Positions 23,699 through 30,785 of a DNA stretch of 53,831 nucleotides are shown here, piece after piece. Each line of letters starts with the position of its first letter. Within the stretch, counting starts at the first letter, position 1. The position numbers were made by a program, and so were the translations under genes. The notes below the pieces were generated by a model, which was not told where the DNA came from, searched no databases, and saw only the letters and a program-made list of their open reading frames with translations. Source of the DNA: RGIG4608 sp051867875 (GTDB taxonomy: Bacteria > Bacillota > Clostridia > Oscillospirales > CAG-272); contig JBJDZG010000019.1 in NCBI GenBank assembly GCA_051867875.1, forward strand, positions 1 to 53,831, given 5' to 3'.

Positions 23699-25021
23699 AT
23701 GAAAAAGACAGTTGCTTTATTGCTTGTTCTCGTTATGTGCTTTTCGCTTTGCTCGTGCGATGTTTTGGTTTACAGCAAGGCACTTGCAAAGGCAGATGAG
23801 CCCATGGCAGTCAAATATTACAACGATTACTACAAGGACGATGACTACAAGGTTTTCCTTGATAAGCTCGGGGCGTTTTCCGCAGAGCTTACGGACAAAA
23901 TTTGCGAAAAGTACGGCGAGAGCGAAAACGTAGTTATCTCACCTCTTTCCGTATATATGGCGCTCTCTCTTGCGTGCGAGTGTGCCACGGGAGAAACCCG
24001 AAAAGAGATACTTGACGCGGTGGGTGTAACGTATGAGGAAGTCAATAATTACGCAAGAAGGCTCTACGGCTTTTCAAATTTGGAGTATAAACAACCGAAT
24101 ATGGCGAATATAGAGCAAACCGTCGCGCTTCAGCAGCTGACGAACTCCATCTGGCTTGACGACAGTGTGTCTTTTAAGCAGGACGGTGTAAATAAACTTG
24201 CGAGTGAATATAACTGCGATGTTTTCGGAGCGTCCTTCAAGTCGGGAGAGGCAGGGAAGCTGATAAATCAATATATTGAAAGCAAGAGCCACGGACTGCT
24301 CGACGGCGACATTCAATTTGACACGGATATCTATTTCGTTCTGATGAATACGTATTATCTCAAAGAAATCTGGAACGAGTACGGCGACGAGCTTATCTTT
24401 ACAAGCGAGAGCTACGATTTTGTTAACAGGCAGGGAAATATTTCAAAAACAAAATTGCTCCAAGGCTATTACGTAGGCGGCAGAGCATACCGCGCAGAAA
24501 ATTATTCCGCGTTCTATACAAGGACAGAGCATTCGTTCTCAATCTATTTCTTCGTGCCCGACGACGTAGGACAGATGAGCTCCGTTTTTACCGCGGAAAA
24601 TATTTCAACAGTTCTTTCGATTAATGATTGGGGGGCGCAAGACGACGAAAATAAACAAATTCATCACACAAGAGTCCTTTTCCCCGAATTTGAAGCGGAT
24701 TTTTCCGAGGATATCAAAGAGGTCATCTCGGAAAACTTCGGAATCAACAAGCTTTTTGACCCATACGGGTGCGATATGTCAAACGTAACGGACGAAGACG
24801 TTTACTGTGAGAGAGTTATTCATAAAGCGGCTCTCAAAGTAGATAAAACGGGCGTTGAGGGTGCGGCGGCTACGGTCCTGCCTATGTGCGGCGAATCCGC
24901 TCCAAATGACCGGTATGAGGATGTCTACCACGATTTCCTTGTGGACAGAGCCTTCGGCTTCGTTATCACAGACTCGTGCGGAACGGTTGTTTTCTCGGGT
25001 ATTATAAACAGTATAGAATAA
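23699..25021 (+). CDS. serpin-family lipoprotein
   Basis: A 440-residue exported serine-protease inhibitor-like protein. The signal peptide ends in lipobox LCSC. Serpin landmarks follow in order: ENVVISPLSVYMALSLACECA near the N-terminus, LTNSIWLD, VLMNTYYLKEIW, then the hinge HKAALKVDKTGVEGAAATV and reactive loop VLPMCGESAPN, and the closing AFGFVITDSCGTVVFSGII. The small-residue hinge suggests an inhibitory serpin, although the P14 position appears to be Val instead of Thr or Ser. Gut Eubacterium and Bifidobacterium serpins are known to inhibit elastase-like proteases; the target here is unknown. It is 17 bases after the anti-sigma gene. Confidence 0.9.
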   Translation: MKKTVALLLVLVMCFSLCSCDVLVYSKALAKADEPMAVKYYNDYYKDDDYKVFLDKLGAFSAELTDKICEKYGESENVVISPLSVYMALSLACECATGETRKEILDAVGVTYEEVNNYARRLYGFSNLEYKQPNMANIEQTVALQQLTNSIWLDDSVSFKQDGVNKLASEYNCDVFGASFKSGEAGKLINQYIESKSHGLLDGDIQFDTDIYFVLMNTYYLKEIWNEYGDELIFTSESYDFVNRQGNISKTKLLQGYYVGGRAYRAENYSAFYTRTEHSFSIYFFVPDDVGQMSSVFTAENISTVLSINDWGAQDDENKQIHHTRVLFPEFEADFSEDIKEVISENFGINKLFDPYGCDMSNVTDEDVYCERVIHKAALKVDKTGVEGAAATVLPMCGESAPNDRYEDVYHDFLVDRAFGFVITDSCGTVVFSGIINSIE

Positions 25022-25060
25022 AAGGCGGGCGAAAATTTTCCCGCAGACTCGACATATAAA

Positions 25061-25082
25061 AACGCTCCCAAACGGGAGCGTT
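25061..25082. terminator. terminator, left of MITE copy C
   Basis: ACGCTCCC and GGGAGCGT around AAAC. The identical stem-loop, loop included, recurs at 25319-25338 beyond the element. Confidence 0.8.
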
Positions 25083-25083
25083 G

Positions 25084-25288
25084 AGACCGCTGATAAAGCC
25101 GTGCTACCGCAAGCAAATTTTTATCGAATTAGTATGGCATTATCTTTTTAATATACCCAAGAAAACGGCACAAGGGCATCATCGAGAGCCCTTGTGCCGA
25201 CTTGCTTTTTCCGTTCTCGTTCTCTGCCTTATCTTTGTAAGGCTACGAAAACGAGAACGAAAAATATCCCTGCCTTTCTCAGCGTTCT
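25084..25288 (+). mobile_element. MITE-like element, copy C
   Basis: 205 bases. Left end AGACCGCTGATAAAGCCGTG; right end read inward AGAACGCTGAGAAAGGCAGG. It has the same internal stems as copy B (CGGCACAAGGGC and CGTTCTCGTT arms). It is followed by the TTTGCTGAC palindrome and then the second copy of the local terminator. It lies between the convergent serpin and M23 genes. Confidence 0.85.
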
Positions 25289-25316
25289 CGCAGTTTGCTG
25301 ACAAAGTCAGCAAACT

Positions 25317-25344
25317 AAACGCTCCCAAACGGGAGCGTTTTTTA
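25317..25344. terminator. terminator, right of MITE copy C
   Basis: ACGCTCCC-AAAC-GGGAGCGT followed by T5, identical to the stem left of the element. It is the stop signal next to the M23 gene. Confidence 0.88.
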
Positions 25345-25348
25345 ATCT

Positions 25349-26041
25349 TTATTTATCTGTATTTGCGCTCTGTTCAAACGCGGTGTCCTTGCTGAGCGTT
25401 TCAACGTCCTTGGCTGTGAAATACTCAAGCGGGTCAACGGAAAGACCGCCGACTGTCATTTCAAAATGAAGGTGGGGCTCGTCCGCAATCTCTACCATAG
25501 CGGAAGAGCTGACGCTTGCTATCTGCTGACCGCATTTGACGGTAGCACCCTCAATAATGCCCTTGGGAAGCTCGGGAGAAACGTTTTTGTAAATGGAAAC
25601 AGCATCGCCGTTGTGCTTAATTGCTATGCACTGTCCCATTCTGACATCTTCCCAAATCTGCGTAACTACGCCGTCAGCCACTGCCAAAACGGGGTCGTTT
25701 TCATTTGCGAGAATATCAACCCCCAGGTGAACTCTGTAATCGTTCATGGTAGGCGAAAACACTTGAAGCTCCGAGTCGTGAACGTTGAGGAGCTTGCCCG
25801 AAACGGGGAGATAAAATACGGGGAGCTTGCCCGAAACGTCCTCGGAGGGACCGTCCGTATTTCCGTTATTTGTCGTGGTAGTAGTGGTCGTGTTATCGGG
25901 TTTTGGTGTTGTTTGCTTGTTTCTGTTCGTTGCAACGACGGTTGCGACGAGCAAAATCATAGCGAGAAGAATTGAGATTGCCGTGATATAGACTGCACGG
26001 TTAGCTTTGAGATTTTCTTTGAAATTTTCTTTATCGAACAT
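25349..26041 (-). CDS. membrane-anchored M23 (LytM) peptidase, SpoIIQ-like
   Basis: A 230-residue protein with one N-terminal transmembrane segment (VYITAISILLAMILLVATVV), a Thr/Asn-rich linker, then an M23 domain. The zinc ligands are present: His and Asp in HLGVDIL and the HLHFE pair near the end. So it may cleave peptidoglycan cross-links. Topology and size resemble SpoIIQ, the forespore-channel protein of spore formers; this is a suggestion. ATG at complement 26039-26041 follows AAAGGAA; the longer frame begins at a poorly supported Met. Confidence 0.85.
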   Translation of the reverse strand: MFDKENFKENLKANRAVYITAISILLAMILLVATVVATNRNKQTTPKPDNTTTTTTTNNGNTDGPSEDVSGKLPVFYLPVSGKLLNVHDSELQVFSPTMNDYRVHLGVDILANENDPVLAVADGVVTQIWEDVRMGQCIAIKHNGDAVSIYKNVSPELPKGIIEGATVKCGQQIASVSSSAMVEIADEPHLHFEMTVGGLSVDPLEYFTAKDVETLSKDTAFEQSANTDK

Positions 26042-26143
26042 AATTATATTCCTTTCTCGATTTACTTCGGTAGTAGTATTTTTGCCTTCTTTTTTTGCTT
26101 TATGCAAAATTTTGAGAAAATAATAAAAATATATAAACTACAT

Positions 26144-26172
26144 TTGACAAGTACGTCTTTTTTTGATATAAT
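26144..26172 (+). promoter_or_regulatory. ruvX promoter
   Basis: TTGACA (26144-26149), a 17-base spacer and TATAAT (26167-26172), in the divergent region shared with the M23 gene. Confidence 0.85.
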
Positions 26173-26201
26173 CAAATGAGAAAAGTGAAAGGTAATATAT
26201 T

Positions 26202-26651
26202 ATGGATAGAATTTTGAATACAAAAGGAAAATTACTCGGAATTGACTTCGGCGACAGGCGCACGGGACTTGCCGTTTCCGACCCCTCGCGCATCCTGGCT
26301 TCGGGTATCGGCTACATTTCGCCCGGCGGAATAGTCAAGACCGCCGACAAAATCGCAGAGGTCGCGCGCGAGCAAAAGGTTGTAGGTATCGTGCTGGGGC
26401 TTCCCGTCAATATGGACGGCTCGCAGGGCTTCCGCGCGGATAGGATAAAGGAGCTTGCCTCGCTGCTTAACGAGAGAATGCCCGATATTCCCGTCGCTTT
26501 ATTTGACGAGCGCCTTTCGACGATGGCGGCGTCGAGATTTCTCAACGAAACCAACACGCGCGGTGCGAAGCGCAAGGGAGTTGTTGACACACTCTCCGCA
26601 CAGATAATTCTTCAAAACGCGCTTGACAGACTTAAATATATGAACGGATAA
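26202..26651 (+). CDS. ruvX: putative pre-16S rRNA nuclease / Holliday junction resolvase YqgF
   Basis: A 149-residue RNase H-fold nuclease of the YqgF family. LGIDFGDRRTGLAVSDP carries the first catalytic Asp, GLPVNMDGSQG the central motif, LFDERLSTMAA the acidic residue and VVDTLSAQIIL the last Asp. The family matures the 16S rRNA 5' end; a resolvase role has also been proposed. It is convergent with secG across MITE copy D. Confidence 0.93.
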   Translation: MDRILNTKGKLLGIDFGDRRTGLAVSDPSRILASGIGYISPGGIVKTADKIAEVAREQKVVGIVLGLPVNMDGSQGFRADRIKELASLLNERMPDIPVALFDERLSTMAASRFLNETNTRGAKRKGVVDTLSAQIILQNALDRLKYMNG

Positions 26652-26659
26652 AACAAAAA

Positions 26660-26682
26660 AACCTCGTGAAATTCACGAGGTC
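26660..26682. terminator. terminator, left of MITE copy D
   Basis: CCTCGTGA (26662-26669) and TCACGAGG (26673-26680) around AAT. The same stem with loop TTT recurs at 26924-26942. Confidence 0.8.
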
Positions 26683-26887
26683 AGACCGCCGACAAAGCCG
26701 TGCTACCGCAAGCAAATTTTTATCGAATTAGTATGGTATTATCTTTTTAATATGCCCAAGAAAACGGCACAAGGGCATCATCGAGAGCCCTTGTGCCGAC
26801 TTGCTTTTTCCGTTCCCGTTCTCTGCCTTACCGATGTCGCGCGACGAAAACGAGAACGAAAAATATCACTGCCTTTCTCGGCGTTCT
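26683..26887 (+). mobile_element. MITE-like element, copy D
   Basis: 205 bases. Left end AGACCGCCGACAAAGCCGTG; right end read inward AGAACGCCGAGAAAGGCAGT. Internal stems are as in copies B and C, except that the small AGCCTTAC hairpin has decayed. It is followed by the TTTGCTGAC palindrome and the second copy of the local terminator. It lies between convergent ruvX and secG. Confidence 0.85.
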
Positions 26888-26921
26888 CACAGTTTGCTGA
26901 CAAAGTCAGCAAACTGAAAAA

Positions 26922-26949
26922 AACCTCGTGATTTTCACGAGGTTTTTTA
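26922..26949. terminator. terminator, right of MITE copy D
   Basis: AACCTCGTGA and TCACGAGGTT around TTT, with A before and T6 after; bidirectional. It lies ten bases from the secG stop. Confidence 0.9.
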
Positions 26950-26958
26950 ATGTTTTAA

Positions 26959-27192
26959 TTAAGCGATAACGTAAAGAACCAAAACGAGAATTGCAAGAAC
27001 TGTTGCAAGAACAGCTGTAATCTTGAACAAAAGTTTGTCCTTATCGCTTGTTTTGCTGTTGCCGAGGTAGGAGTTGTTTCCGCCTGCGATAGCACCGGAA
27101 AGCTCTTTGCCCTTACCTGACTGCATAAGCACGAGCACTGTGAGTGCGATGCTGAAAAGAATTACGAAAATTCCCAAAACGATTTTAAGCAT
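26959..27192 (-). CDS. secG: protein translocase subunit SecG
   Basis: A 77-residue protein with two transmembrane helices and the family motif VLMQSGKGKELSGAIAGG. It assists SecYEG-dependent export. AGGAGG precedes the ATG. It lies 35 bases after rplA on the same strand, so it is probably read through from the rpmG-rplA operon, an unusual place for secG. Confidence 0.94.
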   Translation of the reverse strand: MLKIVLGIFVILFSIALTVLVLMQSGKGKELSGAIAGGNNSYLGNSKTSDKDKLLFKITAVLATVLAILVLVLYVIA

Positions 27193-27227
27193 TTCAATTT
27201 CCTCCTAACAATTTACCGAAGAGGGAA

Positions 27228-27923
27228 TTAACCGAGCTTAGCCTGGTTAACCTTGATGCCGGGACCCATTGTAGATGCTACTGTGCAACTCTTAATGTAC
27301 TGACCTTTTGCAGCAGCGGGTTTTGCTTTGATAACTGCGCCAACGAGAGTGTTGAAGTTTTCCGTGAGCTTTTCAGCGCCGAAGGAAGCCTTACCGATGG
27401 GGCAGTGAATGATGTTCGTTTTGTCAAGACGGTATTCAATCTTACCTGCCTTAGCTTCAAGAACAGCCTTAGCAACGTCGGGAGTAACTGTACCTGCCTT
27501 GGGGTTGGGCATAAGGCCCTTGGGGCCAAGGATTTTACCAAGACGTCCGACAACACCCATCATATCGGGGCTTGCGATAACGACGTCAAACTCAAACCAG
27601 TTTTCCTTTGTGATTTTCTCAACCATATCGAGTTCGCCAACGTAGTCAGCGCCTGCCGCTCTTGCAGCGTCAGCCTTGTCGCCCTTAGCGAAAACGAGAG
27701 TTCTTACTGTCTTACCTGTGCCGTGGGGAAGAACTACGGCGCCACGAACCTGCTGGTCAGCGTGACGGGAGTCAACACCGAGACGGATATGAAGCTCGAT
27801 TGTTTCATCGAACTTAGCTTTTGAAGTCTGGCAAACGAGTGCGAGAGCTTCGGAAGGATCATAAACCTTATTCTTTTCAAGCAACTTTACGCTGTCTGAA
27901 TATTTCTTACCGTATTTAGCCAT
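27228..27923 (-). CDS. rplA: 50S ribosomal protein L1
   Basis: A 231-residue protein with the L1 signatures LHIRLGVDSRHADQQVRG and IASPDMMGVVGRLGKILGPKGLMPNPK. L1 forms the ribosome stalk on the E-site side and can repress its own operon. It follows rplK by 13 bases. Unlike the common order, rplJ and rplL do not follow. Confidence 0.98.
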   Translation of the reverse strand: MAKYGKKYSDSVKLLEKNKVYDPSEALALVCQTSKAKFDETIELHIRLGVDSRHADQQVRGAVVLPHGTGKTVRTLVFAKGDKADAARAAGADYVGELDMVEKITKENWFEFDVVIASPDMMGVVGRLGKILGPKGLMPNPKAGTVTPDVAKAVLEAKAGKIEYRLDKTNIIHCPIGKASFGAEKLTENFNTLVGAVIKAKPAAAKGQYIKSCTVASTMGPGIKVNQAKLG

Positions 27924-27936
27924 TTATTTCTCCTCC

Positions 27937-28362
27937 TTAGTCTTCAACTACAACGCCCATGCTTCTTGCAGTACCTGCAACCATGCTCATAGCAGCTTCG
28001 ATAGAACCTGCGTTGAGGTCGGGCATCTTTGTTTCGGCGATTTTTCTAACCTGTTCGGTTGTGATTTTTGCAACCTTGTTCTTGTTGGGCTTATCGGAAC
28101 CGGATTCGATACCGCACGCTTTCTTGATAAGAACGGGAGCAGGGGGAGTCTTTGTGATAAATGTAAATGAACGGTCAGCGTAAACTGTGATAACGACGGG
28201 GATAATAAGACCCATGTCGTTCTTTGTTCTTTCGTTAAATTCTTTTGTGAATACGGGGATTGCAACGCCGTACTGACCGAGTGCAGGACCTACGGGGGGC
28301 TGGGGTGTAGCTTTTCCTGCGGGCAATTGCAACTTAATGTAACCCATTACTTTCTTTGCCAT
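27937..28362 (-). CDS. rplK: 50S ribosomal protein L11
   Basis: A 141-residue protein starting MAKKVMGYIKLQLPAGKATP with PPVGPALGQYGV and the C-terminal AGTARSMGV signature. It binds 23S rRNA at the GTPase centre. GGAGGT precedes its ATG. A leader of 98 bases separates it from nusG and contains a GGGAG-AA/TT-CTCCC stem. Confidence 0.98.
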   Translation of the reverse strand: MAKKVMGYIKLQLPAGKATPQPPVGPALGQYGVAIPVFTKEFNERTKNDMGLIIPVVITVYADRSFTFITKTPPAPVLIKKACGIESGSDKPNKNKVAKITTEQVRKIAETKMPDLNAGSIEAAMSMVAGTARSMGVVVED

Positions 28363-28460
28363 TTTAATTTACCTCCATTGTGGTACTATACGGGAGAATT
28401 GCAAGTAAAATTTTCTCCCTCCCACATCTGCGACTTGACAGTGTCGCGATAATGCGGCAA

Positions 28461-29006
28461 TCAGATATTGCCTTCGAGTTTGATAATACCTGCATCGAGT
28501 TCAACAGGCATATCTCTGCGTCCTTTTTTGATAAGGACGGTAACTTTGTTTGAATCGTCGGAAATTGACTGAACTGTTCCGTTGTAGCCCTCGAAAAGAC
28601 CGGAAGTAACGACAACGCTGTCGCCGACAGCGTATGCAAGCTTAACACGCTTTTCTTCGATATTAAGTGCCGCAACTTCTTCCTCGGAAAGAGGAGAGGG
28701 GCGAGAACCCGGGCCTACGAAGCCCGTAACACCCGTGATTGAGCGGATTGCGTGCCAGCTTTCGTCGTTCATCGTCATTTTGATGTAAACGTATCCGGGG
28801 AAGAGCTTTTCCTCAACCTCGATATCCTGGTCGCCTTTTTTCTCGATTACGATTTGAACGGGTATCTTAATATCGTAAATCAAATCTTCAAGACCACGGT
28901 TTTCAACAATTTTTTCAAGGCTTGTTTTTACCTTGTTTTCATAACCTGAGTAGGTGTGCGCCACATACCATCTCGGGCCGACATTCATTTCATTAATATC
29001 GCTCAT
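28461..29006 (-). CDS. nusG: transcription termination/antitermination protein NusG
   Basis: A 181-residue factor that binds RNA polymerase and modulates pausing and termination. The NGN domain is seen in RWYVAHTYSGYENKVKTSLE and the KOW domain in VVVTSGLFEGYNGTVQSI. It follows secE by 20 bases with AAAGGAG before the ATG. Confidence 0.97.
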   Translation of the reverse strand: MSDINEMNVGPRWYVAHTYSGYENKVKTSLEKIVENRGLEDLIYDIKIPVQIVIEKKGDQDIEVEEKLFPGYVYIKMTMNDESWHAIRSITGVTGFVGPGSRPSPLSEEEVAALNIEEKRVKLAYAVGDSVVVTSGLFEGYNGTVQSISDDSNKVTVLIKKGRRDMPVELDAGIIKLEGNI

Positions 29007-29026
29007 TTTGCTCTCCTTTTAATTAA

Positions 29027-29293
29027 TTAAAAGAGTTTTCCGAGCGCTGTGATTCCCTGCAAAAATACGTAGTCAACTATTGCGAGTGCAACTGCGCAAA
29101 CTGCGATAACTACGAGTACGACAATAGTGTTCTTGCGAACATCGGTCCAAGGAGACCAGGAGATTTTCTTAACCTCGCTCTTGATGCTTCTTCCGTAAGC
29201 AGTGATTCTGCTCCAGAGAGAAGGCTTGTCGCTCTTTTTCTTCACTTTTTTTGTTTCGGGGTTATTCGCTTTTTTGTTTTCCAAATCTGCCAT
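29027..29293 (-). CDS. secE: protein translocase subunit SecE
   Basis: An 88-residue protein with a basic N-terminus and the SecE amphipathic motif GRSIKSEVKKISWSPWTDVR, then one transmembrane helix. It clamps SecY in the export channel. It lies between rpmG and nusG, as in most bacteria. Confidence 0.96.
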   Translation of the reverse strand: MADLENKKANNPETKKVKKKSDKPSLWSRITAYGRSIKSEVKKISWSPWTDVRKNTIVVLVVIAVCAVALAIVDYVFLQGITALGKLF

Positions 29294-29310
29294 AATAATC
29301 TCCTTTACAA

Positions 29311-29472
29311 TTACTTGGATTCTTTGTGAAGAGTGTGCTTGCGGCAGAATTTGCAGTACTTGTTCATTTCAAGTCTGTCGGGGTCATTCTTCTTGTTTTT
29401 CTTGGATTCATAATTTCTCTGTTTGCACTCTGTGCATACGAGAGTAATTCTGACTCTTGCATCATTAGCCAT
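29311..29472 (-). CDS. rpmG: 50S ribosomal protein L33
   Basis: A 53-residue protein with four cysteines: CTECKQRNY and KYCKFCRKHTLHKE. It is therefore the zinc-binding form. ATG at complement 29470-29472 follows GGGAGGTG; the longer frame has no family similarity before this Met. First gene of the rpmG-secE-nusG-rplK-rplA-secG operon. Confidence 0.95.
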   Translation of the reverse strand: MANDARVRITLVCTECKQRNYESKKNKKNDPDRLEMNKYCKFCRKHTLHKESK

Positions 29473-29538
29473 TTTTTCGGCACCTCCCATGATTATTTTT
29501 TTGACCTTTTCGGTCAGTGTACCTCCCTCTGAGACGGA

Positions 29539-29580
29539 GTTATGCCAAGCCCATAAGGACGGCGCGAAAACAGGCATAAC
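29539..29580 (-). promoter_or_regulatory. hairpin in the rpmG operon leader
   Basis: GTTATGCC and GGCATAAC (29539-29546 and 29573-29580) pair perfectly within the roughly 130-base leader. A smaller GACC/GGTC hairpin lies closer to the gene. A role in control is possible but not shown. Confidence 0.4.
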
Positions 29581-29609
29581 GAAAAAAGCCCATTCGCAGA
29601 GGTAACATT

Positions 29610-29638
29610 ATTATATCACCTGCGTCAAGGCTTGTCAA
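29610..29638 (-). promoter_or_regulatory. promoter of the rpmG-secE-nusG operon
   Basis: On the minus strand TTGACA (complement 29633-29638), a 17-base spacer and TATAAT (complement 29610-29615): a full consensus match fitting a highly expressed operon. Confidence 0.9.
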
Positions 29639-29721
29639 TAGATTTTGAAAAATATTTTTTGAAAGATTAATATGAAGAATATAGTTTTTAAGAGTCGCCG
29701 AAAAGGGCGGGGAATAAAAGC

Positions 29722-29745
29722 AAACCGCCGCTTTTGCGGCGGTTT
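29722..29745. terminator. terminator after the SDR gene
   Basis: AAACCGCCGC pairs perfectly with GCGGCGGTTT around four bases. The T tract on the minus strand is short. Confidence 0.75.
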
Positions 29746-29757
29746 AACGATATGATT

Positions 29758-30558
29758 TTACCAAGTACGGGACTTCATCTCTCTGAACTGAGCAACGGTG
29801 GAAACGTGAGAGTTAAGACCGCCGTCTACGTTGACAATCTGTCCTGTTACGTAAGCACTTTCATCGGACGCAAGATATACGCACATATGACCGATATCCT
29901 CGGGGCAACCGTAACGGTTGACCATGATATTGCTGAGGAAAATGTCTTTAAGTGCCTGGGGAACGTATGCCTCGTTCTGGGGAGTAACGATAAGACCGGG
30001 ACGGACACAGTTGCAGCGAATGTTCTGCTTGCCGTACTGAAGGGCGGTGTACTGTGTAAGCTTGTCCACACCTGCTTTTGCGCAAGCGTAAGCGGTTGAA
30101 CCAAGGTCGCCAAGGCAAGAAGCCATGGAACCGATATTGATGATTGAACCTCCGCCGATTTTCTCCATATAGGGAAGAACGCACTTGGTAGCATAGAACG
30201 TACCTCTGACGTCGCTCTGGAAAATAGCGTCCCACATATCAAGTGTGAGCTCGTCTACACGTCCGTCTTTAAGACCGACGTTTGCGGCGTTGTTAACGAG
30301 AATGTCAATCTTTCCGTATTTAGCCTCGGTGTCGGCAAAAAGCTGTTCGATGCTCTCGATAGCGGTGATGTCCATGAAGTGATAGCTTGCTTCTCCGCCT
30401 GCTGCCACAATCTCATCAACGACTGCCTGTCCCTTTTCCTGTCTGCGTCCGCAGATAACTACCTTTGCGCCCTCAGCCGCATACAGTTTTGCAATGCCGA
30501 TACCGATACCGCTTGTAGAACCGGTAACGATGGCAACTTTTCCTTTTAATCTGTCCAT
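29758..30558 (-). CDS. SDR family NAD(P)-dependent oxidoreductase
   Basis: A 266-residue classical short-chain dehydrogenase. The cofactor motif is TGSTSGIGIG, the structural motif is NNAA, and the catalytic residues are Ser in NIGSMAS, Tyr and Lys in YACAK. CGRRQEKG after the second strand suggests NADPH preference (Arg residues). It resembles hydroxysteroid or 3-oxoacyl-ACP reductases, but the substrate cannot be fixed from sequence. It is monocistronic with its own promoter and a 125-base leader. Confidence 0.9.
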   Translation of the reverse strand: MDRLKGKVAIVTGSTSGIGIGIAKLYAAEGAKVVICGRRQEKGQAVVDEIVAAGGEASYHFMDITAIESIEQLFADTEAKYGKIDILVNNAANVGLKDGRVDELTLDMWDAIFQSDVRGTFYATKCVLPYMEKIGGGSIINIGSMASCLGDLGSTAYACAKAGVDKLTQYTALQYGKQNIRCNCVRPGLIVTPQNEAYVPQALKDIFLSNIMVNRYGCPEDIGHMCVYLASDESAYVTGQIVNVDGGLNSHVSTVAQFREMKSRTW

Positions 30559-30683
30559 GATAAATCCTCCTGAATAAATTAGATTTTAATTTGTGATTTC
30601 ATATACTCGGCAAGCACTTGCTAAATTAAGCAAAATTTCAAGCAATAACGTCAAAAATATTGCCTCGGCACCAGCCGAACAGT

Positions 30684-30712
30684 ATTATATCACATTTTTT
30701 TGAATTTTGCAA
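30684..30712 (-). promoter_or_regulatory. promoter of the SDR gene
   Basis: On the minus strand TTGCAA, a 17-base spacer and TATAAT (complement 30684-30689). The transcript would start about 125 bases before the ATG. Confidence 0.75.
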
Positions 30713-30785
30713 GAGATTTGATAAATTTTTATCAATAAATTATCTGAAAAACCGTGAACCGTACGCACGCCACGAGTATTCATAG

